From positions 1-12,645 of the forward strand of contig CALZJV010000121.1 in assembly GCA_945787595.1 (NCBI GenBank): 12,645 nt of DNA, read 5' to 3'. The stretch comes from an uncultured Desulfobacterales bacterium (GTDB taxonomy: Bacteria > Desulfobacterota > Desulfobacteria > Desulfobacterales > JAFDCJ01). Under the pieces are notes generated by a model. That model was not told the origin of the DNA and made no database searches. It worked only from the letters and a program-made list of their open reading frames with translations. Position 1 is the stretch's first letter, and each line of letters starts with the position of its first letter. Below, in pieces: positions 1 to 7,144 of the stretch. The translations under genes were made by a program, and so were the position numbers.

Positions 1-345
1 ACCTTTGGAAATTCTGAAGGGATCGTTTTTAAGAATCTCTAGCGCCTCATCATCCGGTTCCAGCAAAATTTGGCCGTGCAGTGCGCAGAAGGATATGTAA
101 AAACCTTTCTGGAAACCGCGTCTGAAGGCGTAATCATATTTGGCTTCTTTTTTCTTCAAAGATTTTATTTTTTCATTGAGAATCTTGATGGATTCCTCGG
201 TGTAGATTGCGTTCTCTAATGCATCTTCAACAAAATCCTTTAAACGCCGGCCTTCTTTATCACAAAATTTCCGGAGCAGGTTATACAGCCTGTCGTCAAT
301 GTTAATCGCGGTAGTGTCTCCACTTTTTGAAGAATAATTTTTCAT
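1..345 (-). CDS. Ribbon-helix-helix-like small protein, C-terminus cut by window edge
   Basis: The 115 visible codons read without a stop to base 1, so the C-terminus lies outside the window. Residues 11-48 (TTAINIDDRLYNLLRKFCDK and onward) look like a ribbon-helix-helix DNA-binding unit: a short beta strand, then two helices with a charged turn. Residues 49-72 are Lys/Glu-rich and probably a helix or coiled coil. The tail has a GFQKGFY segment and no membrane segment. The start is set by an AGGGGAG ribosome site 6 bases before the ATG. A TATAAT -10 box on the minus strand lies at 417-422, just beyond the phosphatase stop, but no good -35 is visible, so the gene may be transcribed alone or with the phosphatase. 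The fold is inferred from pattern only. It could be a transcription factor or an antitoxin, but no toxin partner is visible. Confidence 0.6.
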   Translation of the reverse strand, partial: MKNYSSKSGDTTAINIDDRLYNLLRKFCDKEGRRLKDFVEDALENAIYTEESIKILNEKIKSLKKKEAKYDYAFRRGFQKGFYISFCALHGQILLEPDDEALEILKNDPFRISKG

Positions 346-443
346 AATGAACTCCCCTAAAACAACTCAGCGGCCGTAGCTCACCGTAGTGTATTAAGAT
401 TCCGCCCGCCCCTAGTATTATAATTGCAATTTTTTTTTGCATT

Positions 444-1862
444 TTACGGCAATACTTTGATTACCATCAGGGTCATGTCATCTTCGGGTTTAACTCCCTG
501 TCGGAAAAGATCCAGCGCCGTGAATACGGCTTGCAGAATTTTTGTTGACCTCGCCGACGCATTCTGCCGGATGATGTTTTCGAGAGCATCCTTACCGAAC
601 ATCTCACCGTAACGATTCCGGGCTTCCTGAATACCGTCCGTGAGGATGATGATAATTTGACCGCATACAATATCGCGTTCCCCTTCCGTGTATTCAGCTT
701 CCTCTAAAATTCCCAACGGTAAGCTACCCCCGCCGGAAAGATTTTCAAAGCTATCGGTCCCAGGGTCATACACAAGTGCGGGTTCATGGCCGGCGTTCAA
801 CCAGTGCATACGTTTGTTCCGACGGTCGATCTCGGCATAAAACATGGTCATGAATCTGCCCGAATCCCCCACATCCTTGGAAAGCTGGCGATTTACATCA
901 GAGGCAATTTCTGCAATACTACCCAGCCGGGAAGAATTCTCGCGGATAATCGCACGGGCCGTAGCCATGAGCAAAGCCGAGGGAATTCCGTGATCCGAGA
1001 CGTCCCCCACAACTACTTTGATTTTGCCTTCACCGTGATGATCGCCATCTAAAAAGTCATAATAATCGCCGCCGGTTTCATCGCAATACACACTTCTCCC
1101 GCTAATATCTAAATCCTTAACGGTCGGATTGTCCTTGGGCAGCAAACTCTGTTGGACTTCCATGGCCAACGAAAGGGAATGGCGCACCCGTCGATGTTCC
1201 TTATCCAATGCCGCCATCGCGCGTTCCCGTTCTTTTACGAAATACCTGAGCAGTATAAAAACAATTGTCGACACACCGCCAATATTCATTACAAATGAGA
1301 TGGCAATTACAGAAGGGGGCAGAGCGGCATGTAAGTTATCCCTTCCGCCTGCAAAACCGGAAAGGACCACCAGAAGCACATATGCTAAAAACCATGGTAC
1401 CGAGCGCATCGTCCCGGCGAACATCAGAGCACCAATGGGTGAAAGAATCGCCCAGAAAATTACCGCGCCGGAGACGGCAAACCCACCCAGACTCCACTGA
1501 AGAAAAAAGGGTAATAAGAGGATCAATATGAGTTGACTATAACACAGAATTCCGTAGTGTTTTGAATGCAAAAAGTAAAGGAGGGCGGCGCCGGATAATA
1601 CCGAATACGCCAGGGGAATACTACCGGATAAAGGTAAACCCAAAGCCAGATAGGCACCTCCCCATAATAGGCCCAGGACCGTATAAATGCCGGCCAGAAG
1701 AAGCAATATGGCTTTACGCAGCCGCTGTTCCTCCATATCGGATGAAAGCCTGCTATCAGTGGGCAGACAATTTGCCCATGAATACAACCTGCTTATAAAT
1801 TTTCCCAGGTAGCTATTAAATTTAACGGATGCGGTTGCACCCTGCCGGTCTTTCGCTTTCAT
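444..1862 (-). CDS. Membrane-anchored SpoIIE/RsbU-type PP2C serine phosphatase
   Basis: The protein has 472 residues from the preferred start. Residues about 50-210 hold roughly six hydrophobic segments. This membrane module resembles the N-terminal halves of deltaproteobacterial adenylate cyclases and phosphatases. A charged linker (about 208-235) leads into a cytoplasmic SpoIIE-type PP2C domain (about 236-472). Expected metal and active-site motifs are present: GGDYYDF at 264-270, GDVSDHG at 286-292, LNAGHEP at 355-361, LTDGI at 407-411 and EDDMTL at 460-465, so it is probably active. Family members dephosphorylate anti-anti-sigma (STAS) proteins; the membrane part may sense a signal. No STAS or anti-sigma partner lies nearby. 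An in-frame GTG at 1869-1871 is possible, but an AGGTGG ribosome site sits 6 bases before the ATG at 1862 and would overlap a GTG start. The role is known for the family; the signal and target are unknown. Confidence 0.9.
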   Translation of the reverse strand: MKAKDRQGATASVKFNSYLGKFISRLYSWANCLPTDSRLSSDMEEQRLRKAILLLLAGIYTVLGLLWGGAYLALGLPLSGSIPLAYSVLSGAALLYFLHSKHYGILCYSQLILILLLPFFLQWSLGGFAVSGAVIFWAILSPIGALMFAGTMRSVPWFLAYVLLVVLSGFAGGRDNLHAALPPSVIAISFVMNIGGVSTIVFILLRYFVKERERAMAALDKEHRRVRHSLSLAMEVQQSLLPKDNPTVKDLDISGRSVYCDETGGDYYDFLDGDHHGEGKIKVVVGDVSDHGIPSALLMATARAIIRENSSRLGSIAEIASDVNRQLSKDVGDSGRFMTMFYAEIDRRNKRMHWLNAGHEPALVYDPGTDSFENLSGGGSLPLGILEEAEYTEGERDIVCGQIIIILTDGIQEARNRYGEMFGKDALENIIRQNASARSTKILQAVFTALDLFRQGVKPEDDMTLMVIKVLP

Positions 1863-1953
1863 TGATCCCACCTAAATGTCCATACCTCTTTGCTATACCT
1901 ATGCGGGAGATTGCGCCAATTTAAAGCTTGGTTGATTGTCAGCGGTTCCTGTC

Positions 1954-2026
1954 CCAATCTCGGGATTGGTTCTTGACCTTCGAGTCGGATTGGAATCCAC
2001 TTAGTCTAAAAGGTGATTGGACCTTT
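1954..2026. repeat. Cluster of GATTGG/CCAATC hexamers and small palindromes
   Basis: The gap between the carbamoyltransferase stop and the phosphatase start carries four GATTGG or CCAATC hexamers, at 1954-1959, 1964-1969, 1988-1993 and 2015-2020. The first two face each other as a 6-bp inverted repeat with a 4-base loop. The third lies in a GGATT-gg-AATCC palindrome. The fourth forms the loop of an AAAGGT/ACCTTT hairpin (2009-2026). That last hairpin lies 12 bases past the carbamoyltransferase stop. On the minus strand it ends in TTTT, so it may be a weak terminator. The cluster lies about 90-165 bp upstream of the phosphatase start and could also be a regulator-binding array. Nothing in the sequence decides between these. 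Confidence 0.35.
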
Positions 2027-2038
2027 CCCAAAACTCAT

Positions 2039-3604
2039 TTAAGCTTCCATTTCTATTCCTTCGGGAGAAACGAGCACATCCAATCCGGTCCTCTTCCAGG
2101 TTGCACGGGCCTGATCCACCGTATCCACCAAGGGTTCGCGACAATTGAAAGAAGTGTTTAGCAACAGATTGCAGCCTGTTCGGTCACGCCAGTCGGTCAG
2201 AAGTTTCAATACGAAAGGATCGTCTCCCGGGCCGACGATTTGAGGACGACTGGTGCCGTCCACATGGGTTACCGCCGGCACCTCCCGTGCATTTGTCGGA
2301 ACGATGTAGGACATATACTTGCTGGGCACCCCCCAGTCTCCGAGTACCATGGGAGCAAAGGGGCGGTACCATTCGCGGTGTTTTACATGTTCATTCAGAC
2401 GATCTTTGCCATCTGCAATTCGCGGATCCAGCAGAATGCTGCGATGGCCGAGCGCACGCGGCCCGGATTCCGCACGGCCGTAACACAACCCGACGCTTTT
2501 ACCTTGCTCGAGAAGTTCGATTATATCAGGAATAAATTCCTCCTTGATTTCACCAGCGTCCGTTCCCAGATAGGGGCTTAAGGCCACAGGAGTGCGGGGA
2601 TGATCAAGAATGTGGTGCCAGACGAATAGTGCCTGTCCAAGGCTTAATCCTCCGTCATGGGGCTGAGCTATAACCCAGGTGTCATCGAATAATCCACTCT
2701 GATGAACGGCGGTGTTGGCAATGCAGTTCATTGAGCAGCCGCCCGTCATGACCAGGTGGCGGATCGGTTTCCATGCTTTTAAGCGAGCTGCGGCCTCAAG
2801 GTAGAAATCGGTCGTCAGTTTTTGCAGAGAAGCGCAGACATCCTGGGCGAAGGTATCGGACGGATCAAGCATGAGACCGTTCCGTTGGCCAAATTTGTGG
2901 CTCGGAAACGCCATAAACGGGTGGTAAAGCATCTGTTGTCTGAGAGTATCAACGATTTCTTCCCTCACAGATCCGTAACTGGCAAGCCCCATAAGCTTGC
3001 CGGCACCTTCCAGGCGATTCAGGCCGAAATTGTATTCACCAATTGAGGCCCACACCGAGCCGATGTTAAGCTGTAACTTTTTGTGTTCGTAGCCCCAGCC
3101 GTATTCGATCTCATGTATTTTAGCGCCGCTGCCATAAGCCAGGGCACACATACGGTAGTCCCCGCCGCCGTCGGCCGTCATTATCCCCGCCTCTTCGAAG
3201 CCGGATGTAAACAGTGCCCCGGCAACATGCGCAAGGTGGTGATCGACGGCATATCCGTCGTACCAACGATCAAACAGCCTGATGCGATTCCTGCTGTAAC
3301 GGCCTTCTGCACCACCGCACCAGCCGTCCAGCATGTAATCGGGATATTCGCGATAGGTTTCACCCTCAAGCTGCCACTGGAAAAGTTTTCCGTCCAGTGT
3401 GGGTCTGACCCAGGGATTGATCGCGATGATATCAATGGTTTCTGGTTGCCAGCCATATTTTTCCAGTATGCCTGATAAGTCCATCATGCCCTGATCGTGT
3501 TTTATTCGCGAAAGACGCTCTTTTTCGAGCACAACCACCGGCTCTCCATCTTCAAGCAACGTGCAGTTGGCGTCATGGCCGTAATACACTGATAATATTC
3601 TCAT
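2039..3604 (-). CDS. NodU/CmcH-family carbamoyltransferase
   Basis: The protein has 521 residues, somewhat shorter than typical NodU/CmcH/TobZ proteins. It shows both expected domains. The N-terminal Kae1-like ASKHA domain has YYGHDANC at 7-14, the HxxxH metal motif H122-H126 (HHLAH), TADGGGDY at 143-150 and GGCSMNC at 288-294. The C-terminal YrdC-like domain has GRAESGPRALGHRSI at 376-390, REWYRPFAP at 410-418 and LLNTSFN at 481-487. Family enzymes make carbamoyl-adenylate from carbamoyl phosphate and ATP, then carbamoylate a hydroxyl on a sugar or antibiotic. One oddity is NTSFNCREPLV, where relatives usually have a Gly between Arg and Glu-Pro. No antibiotic cluster is present, so a cell-surface glycan or other sugar is the likelier acceptor; this is inference. 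A GGGAG ribosome site precedes the ATG, and a strong promoter lies at 3669-3697. Confidence 0.92.
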   Translation of the reverse strand: MRILSVYYGHDANCTLLEDGEPVVVLEKERLSRIKHDQGMMDLSGILEKYGWQPETIDIIAINPWVRPTLDGKLFQWQLEGETYREYPDYMLDGWCGGAEGRYSRNRIRLFDRWYDGYAVDHHLAHVAGALFTSGFEEAGIMTADGGGDYRMCALAYGSGAKIHEIEYGWGYEHKKLQLNIGSVWASIGEYNFGLNRLEGAGKLMGLASYGSVREEIVDTLRQQMLYHPFMAFPSHKFGQRNGLMLDPSDTFAQDVCASLQKLTTDFYLEAAARLKAWKPIRHLVMTGGCSMNCIANTAVHQSGLFDDTWVIAQPHDGGLSLGQALFVWHHILDHPRTPVALSPYLGTDAGEIKEEFIPDIIELLEQGKSVGLCYGRAESGPRALGHRSILLDPRIADGKDRLNEHVKHREWYRPFAPMVLGDWGVPSKYMSYIVPTNAREVPAVTHVDGTSRPQIVGPGDDPFVLKLLTDWRDRTGCNLLLNTSFNCREPLVDTVDQARATWKRTGLDVLVSPEGIEMEA

Positions 3605-3668
3605 CTATTCTCCCATTCTTCCATCAATTCCTGAACACGTCCACCTCGCGCTATCCATGAGTGAGTGC

Positions 3669-3697
3669 AATATAGGAATTTGCTATTCGCATGTCAA
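3669..3697 (-). promoter_or_regulatory. Sigma-70-type promoter of the carbamoyltransferase gene
   Basis: On the minus strand TTGACA (3692-3697) is followed after exactly 17 bases by TATATT (3669-3674), which is near consensus. The predicted start of transcription is around 3662, giving a leader of about 57 bases. That leader contains a 17-codon open frame (3605-3658) whose TAG directly abuts the carbamoyltransferase ATG. Confidence 0.75.
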
Positions 3698-3721
3698 CGG
3701 GGCCTGTGAATTGAATATTGA

Positions 3722-3767
3722 TCCGCCGGAGGCGGAAATATTTTTGGATGTCGCTCCGCTCCGTCCA
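3722..3767. repeat. GC-rich hairpin plus GCTCC-repeat motif, intergenic repeat-like
   Basis: TCCGCC (3722-3727) and GGCGGA (3731-3736) form a perfect 6-bp stem with a 3-base loop. On the plus strand it is followed by AATATTTTT, like a weak terminator. Directly after it, TGGA at 3745 pairs with TCCA at 3764 around a GCTCCGCTCCG core. No plus-strand gene ends here, so termination is not an obvious job. The compact hairpin and GC-rich content in AT-rich surroundings suggest a dispersed REP-like repeat. Confidence 0.45.
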
Positions 3768-4183
3768 TTTTATTTTAGATCAGAATGATTTCCTGCAATA
3801 TTTAATTGAATATAACACGCTGTCTATGTTATTTTTGAACCTCTAATGATAAAATTAAGGCTGTTAAATAGATGAAGGGTCGGGGAATTTTCAGCGTAAG
3901 CCTATGATTATAGCGGAATGGATGATCGCCATCGAAAGCGGATGCTGTCTGAGACCATTAGGGATCGTTATGGATGAACAGCTTTGCTCAGCGGCTTTTA
4001 TTTAACATCCAATCCCGGCATTGCGCACAATCTTCCGTTTTCATTTGATTGCTGTTCATTCATTACGAGGCCTTAGGGTCGAGTTCATGCGGTTTCGGTG
4101 GCGATTATCCATGCAGCCGGTCGGCTTTGAGAAACTCCCCGATCCCTATTCATTCTGCAATCTTCAATATATAGGGGTTTGCC

Positions 4184-5140
4184 ATGGCATATTCAGACGT
4201 ACATCCGATCCATCGGTTCGAACCGTGGCAGGTTTGGCCGGGGTCATTTGACAACCCGCCGGTGGATGGAAACTTTCCGGTACCTACAGACACCGGCCTG
4301 GAAATTACCCAATCAACCCCGATTGCATCAATCGGGTCCTGTTTTGCCCGCGAGATCAAGCGACGGCTTATTCAAGGGGGATACAACTATGTGGCGGAAG
4401 AAACGCAGCATCCGGCGGCGATCCACGCCAGCGCCGCCTGGGAGAGGGTGTACAACACGTTTTGCCTGCGCCAGATCTTTGAATACACATTCGAGAACTG
4501 GCAACCCGACCTGCGCTGGTGGATTTCACCACAATCCCAAAATGTCCAGGACCCGTATCGCCGCAGTATCATGTACGACAATATTAAAGAAGCTGAGGCT
4601 GATTTTGTTCAGCATCGAATATACTCCCGGCGCGCACTGCAACGGGCCGCGGTACTCATCCTAACTCTTGGACTTACCGAAATCTGGCAGGATCGTGTGG
4701 ACGGCTCGGTTATCAGCCTGCCGTCGGGGCCGTACGTCAACGAAGGCGGAAATATGAGCCGCTATGAGTTTAAGGTAAGCCGTTATGCAGAAAATCTTAA
4801 AAACCTGGAACGGATTCATGATATCATGGCGCAGCACAATCCTGACTGTCAGCTGTTGGTCACCATCTCACCGGTCAGCCTGTGGGCCACGTTCCGCAAG
4901 GATCTGGATGTCATCAGTGCCAGCTGTAACTCCAAATCCACCCTGCGCGCTGCTGCCGATGAATTTATGCTGCGACATGATAATGTTCATTATTTTCCGG
5001 CATTTGAAATGGCCACCATTTACCAGCCGCTCAGCGGTCGGACCTATTTTGCCGACGGTCGGGAAAACCACCATGTTAACAAAAACACGGTGAAGTTCAT
5101 CATGCGTCATTTCTTTAAATTCTATTGCGGTATGAAATGA
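4184..5140 (+). CDS. GSCFA-domain protein (SGNH-hydrolase-like)
   Basis: The protein has 318 residues and no signal peptide or membrane segment. The family-defining GSCFA sequence lies at 51-55, inside SIGSCFAREIKRRL. It is followed by LTLGLTEIW at 160-168, TISPV at 227-231 and a C-terminal DGRENHHVN at 291-299. These fit the GDS-like nucleophile (S52), the middle blocks and the Asp/His end of an SGNH-type fold. GSCFA proteins are thought to be related to acyl hydrolases or acyltransferases, but their substrates are mostly unknown. An AGGGG ribosome site 6 bases before the ATG supports this start. The gene runs convergently into the lipoprotein gene with a 4-bp gap and is head to head with the carbamoyltransferase. 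A role in modifying a surface polysaccharide is plausible but unproven. Confidence 0.88.
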   Translation: MAYSDVHPIHRFEPWQVWPGSFDNPPVDGNFPVPTDTGLEITQSTPIASIGSCFAREIKRRLIQGGYNYVAEETQHPAAIHASAAWERVYNTFCLRQIFEYTFENWQPDLRWWISPQSQNVQDPYRRSIMYDNIKEAEADFVQHRIYSRRALQRAAVLILTLGLTEIWQDRVDGSVISLPSGPYVNEGGNMSRYEFKVSRYAENLKNLERIHDIMAQHNPDCQLLVTISPVSLWATFRKDLDVISASCNSKSTLRAAADEFMLRHDNVHYFPAFEMATIYQPLSGRTYFADGRENHHVNKNTVKFIMRHFFKFYCGMK

Positions 5141-5144
5141 AGCA

Positions 5145-5855
5145 TTATTGCGCAAACAACCAGTTGTCGGCACCGACCATCTTAGCGCCCACGTTGGTGA
5201 ACCATACCCGAAAATTCTGATCCTCTCCCTGATGATTTAATGACAGCGTTAACGGGCCGACTTTACGGTAATCGTCCCAGGTGGCAATTCGGGTGGGTTT
5301 TTCAGACCCTCCGCGTCTATACACCCACTGCGTCAGCCTGTAATCATCATCAAGATAGATATCATAGACATCACCGGGGGTGTATCCGCCGGTAGCTGGA
5401 TAAGTAACCACAACACAGCGCGCATTTCCATCGCCCATGGGGAGCTGTTGCCGGCCAATATCTTCTACTTTTGCACGCATGTCCCAGGCAACATGATAGG
5501 GAAACAGCAGCCAGTAGTTGTCATTGATAAACCAGGCATCAATTTTCTTGAGCTTATTTGATTCAGTACTGGCTATCTCACTGCGATTGTATGTGATGGC
5601 TTCCTGATAATTAATCCCTTTAAAGGTGACCTTGTTAAGGTGCGGTTGCCAAATCCAAAATCGGCTGATCTGTTTTTCACCTATTTTCACGTTAAATGTA
5701 TACTGAATCTTTTCTACCTCGCCAAAATATTGGAGTCCGTAGGATTCGGCGATAAGTTGGCGGGCGGTCATCTCCCGTTCTTGATTGTAACTGGCACAGG
5801 CTGACATGCCGGTTGTGAGTAGAAATACCATAAAAATTTTAAAACCTGAGTTCAT
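5145..5855 (-). CDS. Predicted lipoprotein, possibly LolA/LppX-like fold
   Basis: The protein has 236 residues. The N-terminus is a lipoprotein signal: MNSGFKIF, a hydrophobic stretch, then the lipobox MSAC with the modified Cys at 20. The mature part is rich in beta-strand patterns and aromatic residues, for example SRFWIWQPHLNKVTFKG (63-79), WFINDNYWLLFPYHVAWD (108-125) and RVWFTNVGAK near the C-terminus. The style resembles uncharacterised deltaproteobacterial outer-membrane lipoproteins that may bind a lipid or hydrophobic ligand; this is inference. An AAAGGAGG ribosome site sets the start firmly. It converges on the GSCFA gene with only 4 bases between the stops, so their transcripts should overlap. 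No specific function can be assigned. Confidence 0.82.
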   Translation of the reverse strand: MNSGFKIFMVFLLTTGMSACASYNQEREMTARQLIAESYGLQYFGEVEKIQYTFNVKIGEKQISRFWIWQPHLNKVTFKGINYQEAITYNRSEIASTESNKLKKIDAWFINDNYWLLFPYHVAWDMRAKVEDIGRQQLPMGDGNARCVVVTYPATGGYTPGDVYDIYLDDDYRLTQWVYRRGGSEKPTRIATWDDYRKVGPLTLSLNHQGEDQNFRVWFTNVGAKMVGADNWLFAQ

Positions 5856-5975
5856 AATAGCCCCCTCCTTTAAAATTAAAGATGCCTATGAATCCAATGT
5901 TAATTCAGTTGCTTAAAAAATCAACCCCCAAATTGGTATCCTTCATTTGTCAGTTCATAGTCTTATTTTTTTAAC

Positions 5976-5993
5976 CACGAAATACACGAAATA
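5976..5993. repeat. Tandem 9-bp repeat CACGAAATA x2
   Basis: Two perfect, adjacent copies of CACGAAATA follow a T-rich run in the 156-bp gap between the pirin stop and the lipoprotein start. The TTAACCACGAA context resembles short intergenic repeats seen in many environmental bacterial genomes. No function is evident. Confidence 0.4.
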
Positions 5994-6011
5994 TTAGTCA
6001 AAAAAATTAAG

Positions 6012-6875
6012 TCATTTCTGCACAAATGTACCGTTTCTCAGATCCTTAAGCGCCTGCTGAATTTCGTCTTGAGTGTTCATGACAAACGGGCCATGCCTGG
6101 CGATAGGCTCTTTTAAGGGATTTCCCGAAATCAGCAAGAACCGAACATCAAGTTCGGTTGCCCGGGCTTCAAAAAAACCTGCTTCACTCAATACCACAAG
6201 ACGCGGGTGCGTGACCGTGTCGCCTTCCTGCTGGCCACCGTCGCCGAACACGCCCTTGCCCTCGAAAACATAGGCAAATACTGTGTGCCCCGGTTCGATA
6301 AAATAAGAAAAGGAGCCGTTGGCGGGTATTGAAACGTCCATGTAGGTCGGATCCGCAAAAATGTCGGTCACCGGGCCGCGGATACCATCCACTTCACCGG
6401 CGATCAGCCGAATCTTGGTGCCATCTTCGCGGTTTATTTCCGGAATCTGCTTAGAGGCAATATTTTGATAGCGCGGTGCAGTCATTTTAAGACTGGCCGG
6501 CAGATTCACCCACAGCTGGAACCCGACCATTTCTCGCGGACTGGTCTGAGGCATCTCCTCGTGCATGATTCCACCTCCGGAAGTCATCCACTGGACATCT
6601 CCGCCACTAATACTGCCGGAATTTCCCATGCTGTCTTTATGATGGACCACTCCCTCTATCATGTAGGTCACCGTTTCGATACCTCGGTGGGGATGCATGG
6701 GAAATCCCTTAATGTAATCATCAGGATTGCTGGAGCCAAAATGATCGAAAAGCAGAAAAGGGTCAAGATGATCCAGGGTGGCCGTCGCAATGCTGCGCTT
6801 GAGCCTCACACCGGCGCCTTCAATCACCGGTTGCGGTTTAATAATTTGTAAAACTTTTCTAGATTGGTTACTCAT
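6012..6875 (-). CDS. Pirin family cupin protein
   Basis: The protein has 287 residues and is a bicupin. The four metal ligands of the N-terminal cupin are present (numbered with one extra Met in front): H62 and H64 in FPMHPHRG, and H106 and E108 in GGGIMHEEMP. The C-terminal cupin covers about 180-260. Pirins are iron-binding cytoplasmic proteins; some oxidise quercetin and others act as redox-dependent regulators, so the substrate here is open. The AGGGAG ribosome site lies only 2 bases before a first ATG at 6878 but 5 bases before the second at 6875, so the second is preferred. The gene follows wrbA on the same strand after 269 bp of repeat-rich DNA, and both proteins fit oxidative or electrophile stress. 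It could have its own promoter in that gap. Confidence 0.93.
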   Translation of the reverse strand: MSNQSRKVLQIIKPQPVIEGAGVRLKRSIATATLDHLDPFLLFDHFGSSNPDDYIKGFPMHPHRGIETVTYMIEGVVHHKDSMGNSGSISGGDVQWMTSGGGIMHEEMPQTSPREMVGFQLWVNLPASLKMTAPRYQNIASKQIPEINREDGTKIRLIAGEVDGIRGPVTDIFADPTYMDVSIPANGSFSYFIEPGHTVFAYVFEGKGVFGDGGQQEGDTVTHPRLVVLSEAGFFEARATELDVRFLLISGNPLKEPIARHGPFVMNTQDEIQQALKDLRNGTFVQK

Positions 6876-6910
6876 CATATCTCCCTATCAGAGCAAAATA
6901 TTTTATTCGA

Positions 6911-6935
6911 ATTTCAAATGGCTGCAATTTGAAAT
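6911..6935. promoter_or_regulatory. Perfect 9-bp inverted repeat upstream of pirin
   Basis: ATTTCAAAT (6911-6919) and ATTTGAAAT (6927-6935) form a perfect inverted repeat around a 7-base spacer. It lies about 35-60 bases upstream of the pirin start. It could be an operator or an RNA hairpin in the leader. Its sequence differs from the palindrome upstream of marR. Confidence 0.45.
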
Positions 6936-6938
6936 GAG

Positions 6939-6971
6939 AAAATGAACTAAAATTTAAAATGAGCTAAAATT
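6939..6971. repeat. 17-bp-period direct repeat with downstream CTAAA-type repeats
   Basis: Two near-identical 16-mers (AAAATGARCTAAAATT, differing only at R) start at 6939 and 6956. Further right, at 7021-7055, the TTTAG motif recurs about every 10 bases (minus strand CTAAA). The period is close to one DNA helical turn. The whole stretch is AT-rich and non-coding. Confidence 0.5.
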
Positions 6972-7057
6972 GTGGTATTCTATCGATTTTATAAAAAGAG
7001 ATAGAGCGTAGCGATTCCCTAATTTTAGTCATTTTAGGCAATTTAGTTCAATTTAGA

Positions 7058-7132
7058 CATTCGTATATTCGCTTATAGCAGTCTGTTATACTAAAGGGCT
7101 GAAGCAAAGATAATTGTGACAAATTAGAATTA
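7058..7132 (-). repeat. Dispersed intergenic element, copy A (after wrbA)
   Basis: This 75-bp block aligns without gaps to 9418-9492. My hand count is about 56 identical of 75, with weaker similarity for another 25 bp to the left. The best-conserved blocks are CATTCGTATATTC (12 of 13), GGCTGAAGCAAA (12 of 12) and TGACAAATTAGAATTA (15 of 16), at the same spacing in both copies. Here it ends 12 bases before the wrbA stop codon. No open frame is shared, so it is probably a non-coding element acting at the 3' end of transcripts or a decayed mobile repeat. Confidence 0.7.
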
Positions 7133-7144
7133 CTTAACCTACAT

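Larger units (their letters stand above)
3605..4183. other. Gene-free intergenic region between divergent genes
   Basis: This 579-bp stretch holds the carbamoyltransferase promoter at its left end and a GC-rich hairpin near 3722. The remainder is mostly AT-rich. A 33-codon open frame at 3904-4005 has no convincing ribosome site and no family resemblance that I recognise. No good promoter for the GSCFA gene was found, only an AT-rich stretch just before its AGGGG ribosome site. The region could contain the remains of a decayed gene, but I cannot identify one. Confidence 0.5.

Noticed and set aside
425..442. TGCAA/TTGCA hairpin with a T-run as terminator of the phosphatase
   Set aside because: On the minus strand the homopolymer is A and lies in the loop, so it does not fit a rho-independent terminator for that gene.
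1898..1918. Possible sigma-54 promoter (TTGGCGC followed by GCA) upstream of the phosphatase
   Set aside because: The conserved GC of the -12 element is displaced by one base relative to the GG of the -24, which sigma-54 promoters rarely tolerate.
3904..4005. 33-codon plus-strand frame in the intergenic region
   Set aside because: No ribosome site before the ATG, no relatives recognised, and such a length is expected by chance.
4021..4251. Plus-strand open frame of 76 codons overlapping the GSCFA start
   Set aside because: It overlaps the well-supported GSCFA gene in another frame, has no ribosome site and no recognisable family.
5071..5080. TGTTAACA palindrome as a third MarR-type site
   Set aside because: It lies inside the GSCFA coding sequence and has no spacer between half-sites, unlike the two matching sites.
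5125..5155. TTGCG/CGCAA pair as a bidirectional terminator at the convergent GSCFA and lipoprotein stops
   Set aside because: The stem is only 5 bp with a 21-base loop and no T-run on either side.
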